From assembly GCA_944325215.1 (NCBI GenBank), contig CALUZC010000011.1:1-64000 (forward strand): a stretch of 64,000 bases of DNA, read 5' to 3'. Under the pieces are notes generated by a model. That model ran no database searches and had not been told where the DNA came from. It was given only the letters and a program-made list of their open reading frames with translations. Shown piece by piece: positions 1-9,300 of the stretch. Made by a program: the position numbers and the translations under genes. The stretch is from an uncultured Mucispirillum sp. (lineage in GTDB: Bacteria > Chrysiogenota > Deferribacteres > Deferribacterales > Mucispirillaceae). Within the stretch, counting starts at the first letter, position 1; every line of letters begins with the position of its first letter.

Positions 1-120
1 ACTTGCCGGTGCTTCATCTACTATTGGCGTAATAACTGGTGAAGGAACTTCTGAAGCCATACTTGCTGGTGCTTTATCTACTATTGGCGTAATAACCGGA
101 GAAGGAACTTCTGATGCCAT
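1..120 (-). repeat. 60-bp tandem repeat encoding a 20-residue Pro/Val-rich unit
   Basis: Bases 1-60 and 61-120 are near-identical, differing at only a handful of mostly silent positions. On the minus strand each encodes a 20-residue unit of the form MASEVPSPVITPIVD(E/K)APAS. The array may continue beyond the window edge. It lies inside the response regulator gene and keeps its frame. Confidence 0.9.
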
Positions 121-687
121 ACTTGCTGGCTCTGTCTGGTCTAATTCTTCCACATATCCCTTATCAGTTAAATCATCAATTTGAACTTCTTCTAAATTAT
201 CTAAATACTCTTTTTTTGTTATTGCTTCACTAGTTTCCTGCTGCCCATCTTGTGCTTTCTTAATATAATCATCATTATCACGTGCAAAATCAGCCTCAGC
301 AATACGCTCTACAATACCTGCAGGCATCATATCAACTTCTGATGATAATTTTTCATTTAAAGACTGAGAATCAAACGGCTTAACAAGATAATCATCAGCC
401 TTTGTTTTTTCTAAATCTGTCTCATCAAATCTATCAAAAGCACCAACAAGTAATATAATAGTAGCTTTTTTTTGCTGCTGCTTTAATTCTGATATATATT
501 CGGATATAATTATATTATCTAACTTATTATCAAGTAAAATGTAATCAAACTGTTCTGACTGTAACTTTAACGCTGCATCTTCTTTTGAAAATACTTTAAC
601 AATATCATATCTGTCAAAATCAATTGAAAGATCAATAACTCTGTGGATTGTAACGCTATCATCAATAAGAAGTACTTTACTTTTCAT
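1..687 (-). CDS. Response regulator receiver protein with repeat tail (C-terminus cut by window edge)
   Basis: Begins with ATG at 687 and runs off the left edge, so the stop is not seen. The first ~120 residues look like a CheY-type receiver domain: the N-terminus MKSKVLLIDDSVTIHRVIDL carries the acidic pair after the first strand, followed by a hydrophobic strand with an Asp near residue 53 (LLDNK) as the probable phosphoacceptor and a VKPF motif with the conserved Lys near residue 103. After it comes an acidic, Glu/Asp/Gln-rich stretch and then Pro/Val/Ser-rich 20-residue tandem repeats, of which two copies lie inside the window. The output domain, if any, is beyond the edge. No sensor kinase is adjacent. 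Receiver identity is fairly sure; the role is unknown. Confidence 0.8.
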   Translation of the reverse strand, partial: MKSKVLLIDDSVTIHRVIDLSIDFDRYDIVKVFSKEDAALKLQSEQFDYILLDNKLDNIIISEYISELKQQQKKATIILLVGAFDRFDETDLEKTKADDYLVKPFDSQSLNEKLSSEVDMMPAGIVERIAEADFARDNDDYIKKAQDGQQETSEAITKKEYLDNLEEVQIDDLTDKGYVEELDQTEPASMASEVPSPVITPIVDKAPASMASEVPSPVITPIVDEAPAS

Positions 688-804
688 ATATGACCTCAAA
701 GAAATATTATAAGTTATACTAGCATAACATTATATAATAAAAAAAGCAAATTTTATTTATTATTTTATACGATTTTACCAATATTACTGCATTATTATAT
801 ATTT

Positions 805-1827
805 TTATACTCGTTTTATATACATTGCGTCTCCATAACTAAAAAATTTATAGTTATTCTCTATTGCTAATTTATAAGATTTCATTATTAAATCATACCC
901 ACCTAATGCACAAACCATTGCTAAAAGTGTTGATTTTGGTAAGTGAAAATTTGTTATCATATTATCAACCACTTTAAATGTATAGGGCTCCATTATAAAT
1001 ATATCAGAATAATATTCACCTGATTTTATATTTCCATTATTGTCTGCTGCTGTTTCTAAAGCTCTTACCGATGTAGAACCTATGGCAGTTAATTTTTTAC
1101 CCTGCAGCTTTAACTGGTTTATTTTTTCTGCCATATCTGGTGATATATAAAATCTTTCTTTATGCATTATATGGTCTTCCATATATTTTGTTTTAACTGG
1201 CCTAAATGTGCCTATTCCTACATCTAATGTAATTTCTAATACTTCTATTCCTTTTGATTTTATTTTCTCAAGCAATTCTTCTGTAAAATGAAGCCCAGCA
1301 GTTGGTGCAGCACATGACGTTTTATATTTTGCATATACTGTTTGATAATCATTATAGTCCTGCTTGTTATCCTGCCTTTCAATATAAGGTGGTAAGGGAA
1401 CATGACCTGATTTATCCATTATTTCTTCTATATCATTTTCACTTTCTATAAGCCATATTCCTTCATTATCTTTTTCCAATAATTTAAATTTATAATCATC
1501 TACTAATAAATTATCACCGCTTTTAAAACTTCCTCTAATAAGTCCATGAAAATGTGTTGTATCTATTATATTTGTAATAAATACTTCACTTTTTCCACCA
1601 GTAATTTTTTTTGCATAAAGCCTTGCATTACGAACCTTTGTATTGTTTACCACTAAAAAAGTATCATTATCTAACATATCATATATATCAGAAAAAATAT
1701 GGTGGGTAATTAAATTATTTTGAACATCTACCTGCATAAGACGGCACTTATCCCGCATTTCTGCAGGATAAAGTGCAATTAATTCTTTTGGAAGTTCATA
1801 ATCAAATTTATCTACTAACGTGTTCAT
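805..1827 (-). CDS. queA: tRNA preQ1(34) S-adenosylmethionine ribosyltransferase-isomerase
   Basis: 340 residues, the usual QueA length. QueA transfers and isomerises the ribosyl group of SAM onto preQ1 at the wobble position of tRNA, giving epoxyqueuosine. Family landmarks visible are FDYELPKELIALYP at the N-terminus, the AAPTAGLHFT signature near residue 174, LDVGIGTFRPVK near 202 and the C-terminal TNFHLPKSTLLAMVCA block. The ATG shares one base with the stop codon of thrC (TAATG junction), so the two genes are probably translationally coupled although the pathways are unrelated. Downstream of the stop there is only a ~115-bp gap to the next start-to-stop unit. Confidence 0.97.
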   Translation of the reverse strand: MNTLVDKFDYELPKELIALYPAEMRDKCRLMQVDVQNNLITHHIFSDIYDMLDNDTFLVVNNTKVRNARLYAKKITGGKSEVFITNIIDTTHFHGLIRGSFKSGDNLLVDDYKFKLLEKDNEGIWLIESENDIEEIMDKSGHVPLPPYIERQDNKQDYNDYQTVYAKYKTSCAAPTAGLHFTEELLEKIKSKGIEVLEITLDVGIGTFRPVKTKYMEDHIMHKERFYISPDMAEKINQLKLQGKKLTAIGSTSVRALETAADNNGNIKSGEYYSDIFIMEPYTFKVVDNMITNFHLPKSTLLAMVCALGGYDLIMKSYKLAIENNYKFFSYGDAMYIKRV

Positions 1828-3212
1828 TATTTTGCGTTCTTTGCTATAAAATCTTTTAAAATTGATTCATCAGGATTAATTCTTTCTGAACGTCTTTGCC
1901 TTTCTTCAAGGTTTTGCAGCCCTGATGGCATTTCTGGCCATACACTTAAAACTTCATGGATTACTTCAGGAAATTTGGCAGGGTGAGCTGTTGATAAACA
2001 CACAGTATTATCTGCCACCAGTTCCATTTGTTCTGCTGCATGCACAGCACATGCAGTGTGAGGGTCAATTACATAATCTGATTTTGAAAATACCTGCCTT
2101 ATAGTATTTTTCATTTCTTCATCACTAGTTTCGCCTGCTATAAAATCACGCTGCAGTTGGCCCAAAAGATGACCACGTATATCTATTTCTTTGTCTGTTT
2201 TTAATCTTTCCATCGCCTCACTTACTTTTGAACAGTCCTCATTATATAGATAATATAAATATCGTTCAAAATTGCTGGCAATTTGTATATCCATTGCAGG
2301 ACTAATTGTAGGGTGCACTCTTTCAATACTGTAATCACCAAACTTTACAGTTCTTGTTAATATATTATTACGGTTTGTTGCAATCATTAACTTTGTAATA
2401 GGAAGCCCCATTTTTTTTGTCATATAACCTGCAAAAACATTACCAAAATTACCAGTAGGCACAACCACATTAATATCTTCACCAACTCTACGAATAGTTC
2501 TAAAATATATCCAAAAATAGTAAACCATTTGTGCTAATATTCTTGCAAAATTTATTGAGTTTACAGCTCCTAAACTATATTCTTCCTTAAATTCCAAGTC
2601 GCTAAATACATCTTTAACAAGACTTTGGCAGTTATCAAAGCTGCCTGTAACTTCTAAACAAAATACATTGGAAGATTCTGTTGTAGTCATTTGTAACTCT
2701 TGAATATTACTTACTCTGTTTGATGGATAAAGCATAAAAATATTTATATTTTTCTTTCCCTTAACTCCATAAATAGCAGCACTACCTGTATCACCACTTG
2801 TAGCACCTAATATATTTAATTTCTGTTTTCTTTTTTCAAGAATATATTCAAATAAATTACCTAAAAACTGTAATGCTATATCTTTAAATGAATAAGTAGG
2901 TCCATGGTAAAGTTCTGCAATTCTCATACCTGCTGCCTTTCTAACAGGTATCATATTAACATTATCAAACCTGCTGTATGTTTTTTGAATAATTTGCATT
3001 AAATCATCAGAAGGAATACCCTCTTGAAACCTGCTTATTATTTCATATGCAAGCTTCGTGTATGGCAGCTCTGATAAATGTTTTAAATCTTTTTCATTGA
3101 AAAGTGGTATTTTTTCAGGAATGAGCAGCCCACCATCACTGGCAAGCCCCATCATAACAGCTTCTTCAAAAGATATACCACTTACTCCACCTCTAGTGCT
3201 TTTATATTTCAT
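1827..3212 (-). CDS. thrC: Threonine synthase
   Basis: PLP enzyme converting O-phospho-homoserine to threonine. The PLP lysine lies in GPTYSFKDIALQF and the phosphate-binding GATSGDTGSAA loop is intact. The ATG at 3212 (MKYKSTRGG) is chosen because AGGAG lies just upstream of it; the frame stays open to a TTG at 3227, but that codon overlaps the ribosome-binding site. About 461 residues, in the range of the long bacterial/fungal ThrC class. First gene of a two-gene unit with queA, behind a plausible promoter at 3250-3278. Confidence 0.96.
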   Translation of the reverse strand: MKYKSTRGGVSGISFEEAVMMGLASDGGLLIPEKIPLFNEKDLKHLSELPYTKLAYEIISRFQEGIPSDDLMQIIQKTYSRFDNVNMIPVRKAAGMRIAELYHGPTYSFKDIALQFLGNLFEYILEKRKQKLNILGATSGDTGSAAIYGVKGKKNINIFMLYPSNRVSNIQELQMTTTESSNVFCLEVTGSFDNCQSLVKDVFSDLEFKEEYSLGAVNSINFARILAQMVYYFWIYFRTIRRVGEDINVVVPTGNFGNVFAGYMTKKMGLPITKLMIATNRNNILTRTVKFGDYSIERVHPTISPAMDIQIASNFERYLYYLYNEDCSKVSEAMERLKTDKEIDIRGHLLGQLQRDFIAGETSDEEMKNTIRQVFSKSDYVIDPHTACAVHAAEQMELVADNTVCLSTAHPAKFPEVIHEVLSVWPEMPSGLQNLEERQRRSERINPDESILKDFIAKNAK

Positions 3213-3249
3213 ATCAATCTCCTGCAAACTATAATAATATTCTATGATT

Positions 3250-3278
3250 ACTATATAATTAATTTGATATTACTGCAA
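3250..3278 (-). promoter_or_regulatory. Candidate sigma-70 promoter for thrC-queA
   Basis: On the minus strand TTGCAG (3278-3273), a 17-bp spacer and TATAGT (3255-3250), about 38 bases upstream of the thrC ATG. Good spacing and near-consensus boxes; no experimental support. Confidence 0.5.
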
Positions 3279-3334
3279 GAATAATTTATTTTCTTACACC
3301 TACTTTATGTTATAATAAACATTACCTGATACAT

Positions 3335-3365
3335 AAAAAAACCCGTCCTTATAAAAAGACGGGTT
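3335..3365 (-). terminator. Rho-independent terminator after ndk
   Basis: Perfect 8-bp stem (AACCCGTC/GACGGGTT, 3340-3347 with 3358-3365) and 10-base loop, followed on the minus strand by a run of T. It sits just downstream of ndk and upstream of the thrC promoter, separating the two transcripts. Confidence 0.9.
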
Positions 3366-3386
3366 ATCAATAATTAACAATCTTAA

Positions 3387-3803
3387 TTACATTAACTCAA
3401 TGCCATTAAAGAAAAATGCAACTTCTTCAGCTGCTGTTTCTGGTGCATCTGAACCGTGCACTGCATTGTTATCAATATTTTTACCATATAATTTACGAAG
3501 TGTATTAGCTTCTGCTGCTTCTGGATTAGTAGCCCCCATTAATGCTCTCCAGCCTTTAATAGCATCTTCTTTTTCAAGACACATTACAATACATGGACCA
3601 GAACTCATGAAATTTGTTAAATCATTATAGAATGGACGCTCTCTGTGAACAAAATAAAATCTTTCTGCAACAGCTTTCGTCATATGAATTTTTTTCATAG
3701 CTTTAATTGTAAAACCTTCAGCCTCTATTCTATCAATAATTTTACCTGCATTTTTGGCAGCAACTGCATCTGGCTTAATAATTGCAAAAGTTTTTTCCAA
3801 CAT
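3387..3803 (-). CDS. ndk: Nucleoside diphosphate kinase
   Basis: 138 residues, standard Ndk length. Transfers the gamma phosphate between NTPs and NDPs through a phosphohistidine. The TFAIIKPDAV start and the catalytic His in NAVHGSDA near residue 116 are present. GGAG lies upstream of the ATG. Monocistronic in appearance: own terminator at 3335-3365. Confidence 0.98.
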   Translation of the reverse strand: MLEKTFAIIKPDAVAAKNAGKIIDRIEAEGFTIKAMKKIHMTKAVAERFYFVHRERPFYNDLTNFMSSGPCIVMCLEKEDAIKGWRALMGATNPEAAEANTLRKLYGKNIDNNAVHGSDAPETAAEEVAFFFNGIELM

Positions 3804-3885
3804 TTACTTCTCCTTCTATTTTCTTTTACATATCTTTACTATGTTTTATTTTATATTTCAAGTTATTTATATTATTATAATAAAA

Positions 3886-4227
3886 TTACCCTATAATAAT
3901 GGCAATAAAATCTAATGTTCCATTTTTAGATGCCAGTCCGTGATATTCACCTTTATTGCAAAGCATTACATCATTAACACCAACTGCCACCTCTTTACCA
4001 TTATCATTATATATTCCTTCACCTTCTGTAATAATATATATTTCTAAATCATCTACATGCTGGTGGTATCCAATAGCAGAATCTGCATCTAACCTCATGT
4101 GATTAAAAGCTTTTACTTTCCCTTCTATTGACTTTAATATTTCATAAGGAAAGTTATTTGCTACACCTTTGCCATTTCTTGGTGCAACCATCTCCATAGG
4201 GTTAATGTCTTGAAATTTTGTTACCAT
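3886..4227 (-). CDS. Small cupin-domain protein
   Basis: 113 residues, single cupin fold. Metal ligands can be read as GYHQHVDDLEIY (His, His, Glu) and a later His in GEYHGL, the two conserved cupin motifs. The ATG at 4227 is chosen because GGAGG is placed ideally before it; the frame extends to a TTG at 4239 that overlaps that site. Substrate cannot be inferred. It follows the S4 gene by 17 bases and may close the mfd-chaperone-S4 transcription unit. Confidence 0.85.
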   Translation of the reverse strand: MVTKFQDINPMEMVAPRNGKGVANNFPYEILKSIEGKVKAFNHMRLDADSAIGYHQHVDDLEIYIITEGEGIYNDNGKEVAVGVNDVMLCNKGEYHGLASKNGTLDFIAIIIG

Positions 4228-4244
4228 AATATCCTCCAATTATT

Positions 4245-4517
4245 TTAAAATTCTATTTCTTTTGTTTTGTATTCCACAACTTTTATATATTTATCTATAT
4301 CTTTTTTAGGTATAGAGTTTTTTTCTATATTTTCTAAAACTTCTATTTTCTTATAATAGTTCCACATATCTATTTCTATAATATCACCCTGCTTAATATT
4401 GCATGATGGTTTTGCCTGCCTTCCGTTAACCTTTACAAATCCTTCATCAGATGCTTCATTAGCAACTGTTCTTCTTTTTATTAACTGCACTGTTTTTAAA
4501 AATTTATCAAGTCGCAT
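4245..4517 (-). CDS. S4-domain RNA-binding protein (RqcP/HslR-like)
   Basis: 90 residues made almost entirely of an S4 domain: MRLDKFLKTVQLIKRRTVAN with the basic helix and GFVKVNGRQAKPSCNIKQGD. Small stand-alone S4 proteins of this kind (HslR in E. coli, RqcP/YabO in Bacillus) bind 50S-tRNA or 50S-nascent-chain complexes in ribosome rescue. Its ATG overlaps the stop of the SurA-like gene by one base (TAATG), so the pair is coupled. The family is clear; HslR versus RqcP is not decided. Confidence 0.85.
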   Translation of the reverse strand: MRLDKFLKTVQLIKRRTVANEASDEGFVKVNGRQAKPSCNIKQGDIIEIDMWNYYKKIEVLENIEKNSIPKKDIDKYIKVVEYKTKEIEF

Positions 4518-5458
4518 TATTTAACCTTAAATTTATCTGCTGCACGCAGGACAACAACAGAATCTCTGCTTTTTTTCATCCATTTTTCAACAGCTTCATT
4601 AAAAAGCTGTTCACCAATAGCTGCTCTTATCTTTTCTCTTACTTCATCGTCCATTTCATATTTACTTTTAAACTTTTTAACAAAACATACTGCCCATTTA
4701 TCTTCATATTTAAATGGTTTTGTAAGGTTTCCTACTTTTGTTTGCTTAAGAACCTCTTCCATTTCCAACGGCATATATGTGGAATCTTGAATCCCTAAAT
4801 ATCCACCTTTTGCTGCACTTGTATCAAGTGAATATTTTTTTGCCTCATCTTCAAATGAAGCACCTTTTTTTATTCTGCTGATTACTTTATTAATATCTGA
4901 TTTATTTTGCATTGTAATCATACTTATTTCATACATATCTTTTAAACCAAACTCTTCCTGCTTCTTATCCACCATATTCATAATATCTTCTTCTGTAATG
5001 ACTATTTGTGGAACATTTATTTTACTGCGTAATATTAGCTGGCTTTTTATTTGATAACGATATTGTTTTAAACTTAGGTTTTGTGCAGCAAGTGTCCTTT
5101 CAAAATCTGCCATACTTAATTTGTTGCTTGCAGCAATTTCACTGACTGCTCTATCCACATCTTCATCACTAATTCTTATACCGTCTTTTTCGGCAGCTAT
5201 TTCCATTACATACATATCTATTAAAAAATTTAATGCCTGCTCTTTATATGCTTTTAGCTGTTCTTCCTTAATTGTTTCATCTTTAATAGCTATAATCTGC
5301 TTGTAAACTGCAGGGTTTAGCATTTCTATATCATATGATGTAATAATCTTACTGCCTACATGAGCCTCTATTTTATCTATCACTTCTGCTTTTGATGGTA
5401 TAATCAGAAAGCTTAATATCAGTAAGATACTCAATAAGTGCATTTTTATAAAGTTCAT
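4517..5458 (-). CDS. SurA-like periplasmic chaperone / parvulin peptidyl-prolyl isomerase
   Basis: 313 residues. A signal peptide of about 24 residues ends near PSKAEV; then a SurA_N-type helical chaperone region (DKIEAHVGSKIITSYDIEML, then helices to about residue 160) and one parvulin domain (about 170-265) with a SYD/AAKGGYLG-type loop. It would fold outer-membrane proteins in the periplasm. GAGGAA sits 8 bases before the ATG at 5458. The first 86 bases overlap the end of the upstream parvulin lipoprotein gene in another frame, so the signal peptide is coded inside its neighbour. Only one parvulin domain is present, whereas E. coli SurA has two. Confidence 0.87.
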   Translation of the reverse strand: MNFIKMHLLSILLILSFLIIPSKAEVIDKIEAHVGSKIITSYDIEMLNPAVYKQIIAIKDETIKEEQLKAYKEQALNFLIDMYVMEIAAEKDGIRISDEDVDRAVSEIAASNKLSMADFERTLAAQNLSLKQYRYQIKSQLILRSKINVPQIVITEEDIMNMVDKKQEEFGLKDMYEISMITMQNKSDINKVISRIKKGASFEDEAKKYSLDTSAAKGGYLGIQDSTYMPLEMEEVLKQTKVGNLTKPFKYEDKWAVCFVKKFKSKYEMDDEVREKIRAAIGEQLFNEAVEKWMKKSRDSVVVLRAADKFKVK

Positions 5459-6347
5459 CTATTAATTCCTCTATTTTTTTATTTTGCTCTTTATTATATA
5501 ATGAAAAATGGATATCTGTTTTTAATTCATCATAAGATGCCTGTTTAGCCTGCCCATATTCTTTTACTAGGAAAATATGGTATCCATATTCGCTTTTAAT
5601 AATATCACTATATTCACCAACCCTGAGCTTAAAAGCTTCAGAAAAGATTTCTGGGTAAACTGTATCTTCCACCATTCCCAAATCACCTCCATCTTCTTTT
5701 TCTGGACCTTCTGAATATCTTGAAGCTACTTCGTTAAAAGAAAGGCCACGGTTAAGCTCTGCCATTGCTTTTTCAGCCTGCTGTTTATCTGTTGTAAAAA
5801 TCTGAAATAAATGAGCCTTTCTTGATACTGGCATATTGCTGTAGTTATCATTATACGCCTTTCTTATCTCATCTTCACTAATATCTATATTTGCATTAAT
5901 TGTATCATAAATAAGTGTTTCTATCATAAATTTTTCACGCAGCATGTTTGATAATGCATTAGCATCTGTATTATAAGAACCAGAATATACTTTTAAATCC
6001 TGTGTGCCTGATTCTGTTAAAAATGAATCTGTAACTGCATTAATCCTTTTTTCATCAACAGCTATATTACGCTTTTGAGCTTCCTGTAACAATAGTTTAT
6101 GCTCTATAAAACCATCTACTAAATATTTTTTTATATCAGCATTTTTGTAATCTTCTTCACTCATTTCTCTGATTGCTACACCTGCAAAATCAAAAAAATC
6201 AGTATCATAATATGTGATTCCATTAATCTTTATATATGCTGTTTTATTATCCTGTTCATTTTTTTCTTCTTCCTGCTTTGAAAAAAGATTGCACCCAGAA
6301 AGCACAGCAAAGATTAATACTAAAACAACTAAATTTAAGCTTCTCAT
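5373..6347 (-). CDS. Parvulin-type peptidyl-prolyl isomerase lipoprotein
   Basis: 324 residues. Lipoprotein signal with lipobox LSGC (Cys19), then a Glu/Lys-rich linker, a SurA_N-like helical segment and a PpiC/parvulin domain at about 175-275, with AHLFQIFTT, the GDLG loop and the GYHIFLVKEY final strand. Probably a membrane-anchored foldase working with the SurA-like protein coded right after it, like PrsA. GGAG before the ATG. Its last 86 bases overlap the start of the next gene. It follows mfd by 14 bases. Confidence 0.9.
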   Translation of the reverse strand: MRSLNLVVLVLIFAVLSGCNLFSKQEEEKNEQDNKTAYIKINGITYYDTDFFDFAGVAIREMSEEDYKNADIKKYLVDGFIEHKLLLQEAQKRNIAVDEKRINAVTDSFLTESGTQDLKVYSGSYNTDANALSNMLREKFMIETLIYDTINANIDISEDEIRKAYNDNYSNMPVSRKAHLFQIFTTDKQQAEKAMAELNRGLSFNEVASRYSEGPEKEDGGDLGMVEDTVYPEIFSEAFKLRVGEYSDIIKSEYGYHIFLVKEYGQAKQASYDELKTDIHFSLYNKEQNKKIEELIDELYKNALIEYLTDIKLSDYTIKSRSDR

Positions 6348-6361
6348 TTATTCTCCTTATT

Positions 6362-9300
6362 TTACTTGTTTGATGTTAATATATATAATTCACCAAAAAA
6401 ATCTAATATTGCCTGAAGTATATTATTACTATCAATAGATAAACTTATTTCATATTCTGAATTAAACCTGTATATAATTTTTCTATTTCCAGCACATTTT
6501 TCTATATATTCAGGGTTTAGCCTTGTTTCTTTTACAAACTGAACTTTCACTGCCCCAGATTTAGATATAGTAAGTTTTTCTGCACCAAGAAGGCAGGCAT
6601 AATTTTTTATAACCATTATATATGACAGATTAATTATTTCCTGCCTTATATCACCATAACCTGCCTCTATTTCTTTGAGCAGCTCTATTCTATTATCATT
6701 ATCATAAATTGCAGCAAACCGTCTATAAAAATCAAACCTAATACGTGGATTTTCTATATAATCTGCTGGAATGAAGTATGCAATATTAGAATTTATCTCC
6801 GTATCTGATATATTTGCATAATCTCCACGCATTTCCTGCACTGCTTCTTCTATCATTGCAACATATAATTCATAACCTACACGCACCACAAAACCAGACT
6901 GCTCTGCTCCTAAAATATTTCCCGCCCCTCTTAACTGCAAATCATACATTGCTATTTTAAAACCACTCCCTAAATCTGATAACTGCTGAATTATAGAAAG
7001 CCTTTTTTGTGCCACAGGGTTAATGCGGGAAAAATCATGAACTGATAAATAGCAGTAACCACGTTTATCACTTCTACCAACACGCCCTTTTAACTGGTAT
7101 AATTGGGCAAGCCCAAAATGTGCTGCATTATTTATTATTATTGTATTTACATTTGGAATATTTATACCATTTTCTATAATTGTTGTTGCCACAAGTATAT
7201 CTATTTCTCCACTATAAAATGAAGATAAAATATTTTCCATAGTTTTTGCGTCCATTTGCCCATGGGCATAATCTATTTTTGCAAGTGGCAGTGCCATTTT
7301 AATCTCTTGGGCTACTTCATGAATATCTGATACCTTATTATGCAAAAAGAATACCTGCCCACCACGTTCTAATTCATTTCTAATAGCTTTAATTCTTTCA
7401 TCTAGCCCGTTAATAACTTTTACCACAACAGGCAGCCTGTTTTCAGGTGGTGTTTCTATTATACTCATATCCCTAATACCTGAAAGAGAAAGCTGTAATG
7501 TTCTTGGTATTGGAGTTGCTGTCATTGTAAGAGTATCTACATTTCTTTTAATGGAAGCTATTTTTTCCTTATGGCTTACTCCAAACCGTTGTTCTTCATC
7601 TATTATTAAAAGCCCCAAATCTTTAAATATTAAATCTTTTGATAATATCTTATGAGTACCGATTAATATATCAATGCTTCCTTCTTCCACTTTTTTATAT
7701 ATTTCTTTTACTTCACTATTTGTTTTAAAACGTGATACAAACTCTATATTAACAGGCAATCCCTTAAACCGTTCTATAAATGTTTCATAATGCTGCCTTG
7801 CTAAAATTGTGGTAGGCACTAGCACTGCCACCTGTTTAGAACATGCTGCTGCCTTACATGCTGCACGCATGGCAACTTCTGTTTTTCCAAAGCCAACATC
7901 TCCACAAATCAACCTTTCCATAGGAATACTGCTTTCCATATCCCTATATACATCATATATAGCTGAAAGCTGGTCTTCTGTTTCATTATACATAAACTTT
8001 CGTTCAAATACTTCTGTTAATACACCATCATCATTAAATGCAAAACCTTTTTTCGCTTTTCTCTCTGCATAAAGCCTAAGTAAATCTTCTGCTATATGTT
8101 TTGCACTTTCTTTTGCATGCTTTTTAAGTTTCTGCCATGCAGAACTTTTTAAGCTGTTTAGTTTTGGTTTGCTGTCCTGCAGTCCAATATATTTTTGAAT
8201 CTGTCCAATAGAATGAAGTGGAACGTATAATATATCATCTCCATCATATAATATACATAAAAAATCTCCCTCAACTCCACCTATTACCATTTGTTTTATT
8301 CCTTGATATATTCCTATACCATGGTTTACATGCACTACATAATCGCCTTCTTCTAAATCTGAAAGTTTTGTATTAAATGCATCTTTCTTTTTAGGTTTTG
8401 GTTTTCGTTTTATAAAACCAAAAATATCCATATCTGATATTAAGGCAAGCTTATCCTTTTTACTTATAAACCCACCTGTTATTTGCTTTTTATAAATATA
8501 TACATCTACTTTTTCTGCTTCATCTATATGGCTAATCTCTTTTGGGAAAATATCATAATCCCTTAAAAAATCTTTAAATATTCCTGCAAATTTTTCACTT
8601 TCAACACAGTATACTATTTTTATTTTTTCTTTTAACAGGCTTAAGATTACTTGTGCAGCATTTGTCATAGACTGGTATAAATTTTTCTTTTCAAAGGCAA
8701 AACGAGTATTTGTACTTGAATATTCCAGCCCCTGGCTTGATACGCTGTCAGTTATTTCTGATATTATGTAAATATCATTTTTACTTATATATTCTACTGC
8801 CTTATAAGCTTCTATAAAATTTAAAAGCTGTTTTTCATTTTCAGCAGATGATTTTATTATCTCATAATACCCATAAATACTTTCCTGCATACTGCTCATC
8901 AAACATGCAGTGCTGTATTTATCAAAATATTCAAATATATTTGACTGCTCTATATTTAAAAATGGTGCAAGCCAGTGATAGCCTGCAAACTTACCATAAG
9001 TTTCTGCCTTTTCTTTTAAGCTTTCATCAACCTTTTCTTGAAATTCACTGGTGGAAATAAGTAAATCTGTTACTGGAAGTAAATCTATTTTTTCATATGA
9101 TTTTATTCTGCTTTGTGTTTCTTTATTATACTCATATATATTTTCTACTTCATCATCAAAATATTCTATTCTTATTGGGTTTTCATTATTAATAGGGTAA
9201 ATATCTGCCAAATCACCTCGAAAAGTATATTCACCAGCGTCTGTTACATATTCCACATGGATATAGCCTAATTTATCCAGTGATTCTTCCAGCTTTTCTC

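Noticed and set aside
1-120. CRISPR-like repeat
   Set aside because: The two copies are contiguous without spacers and stay in frame inside a gene.
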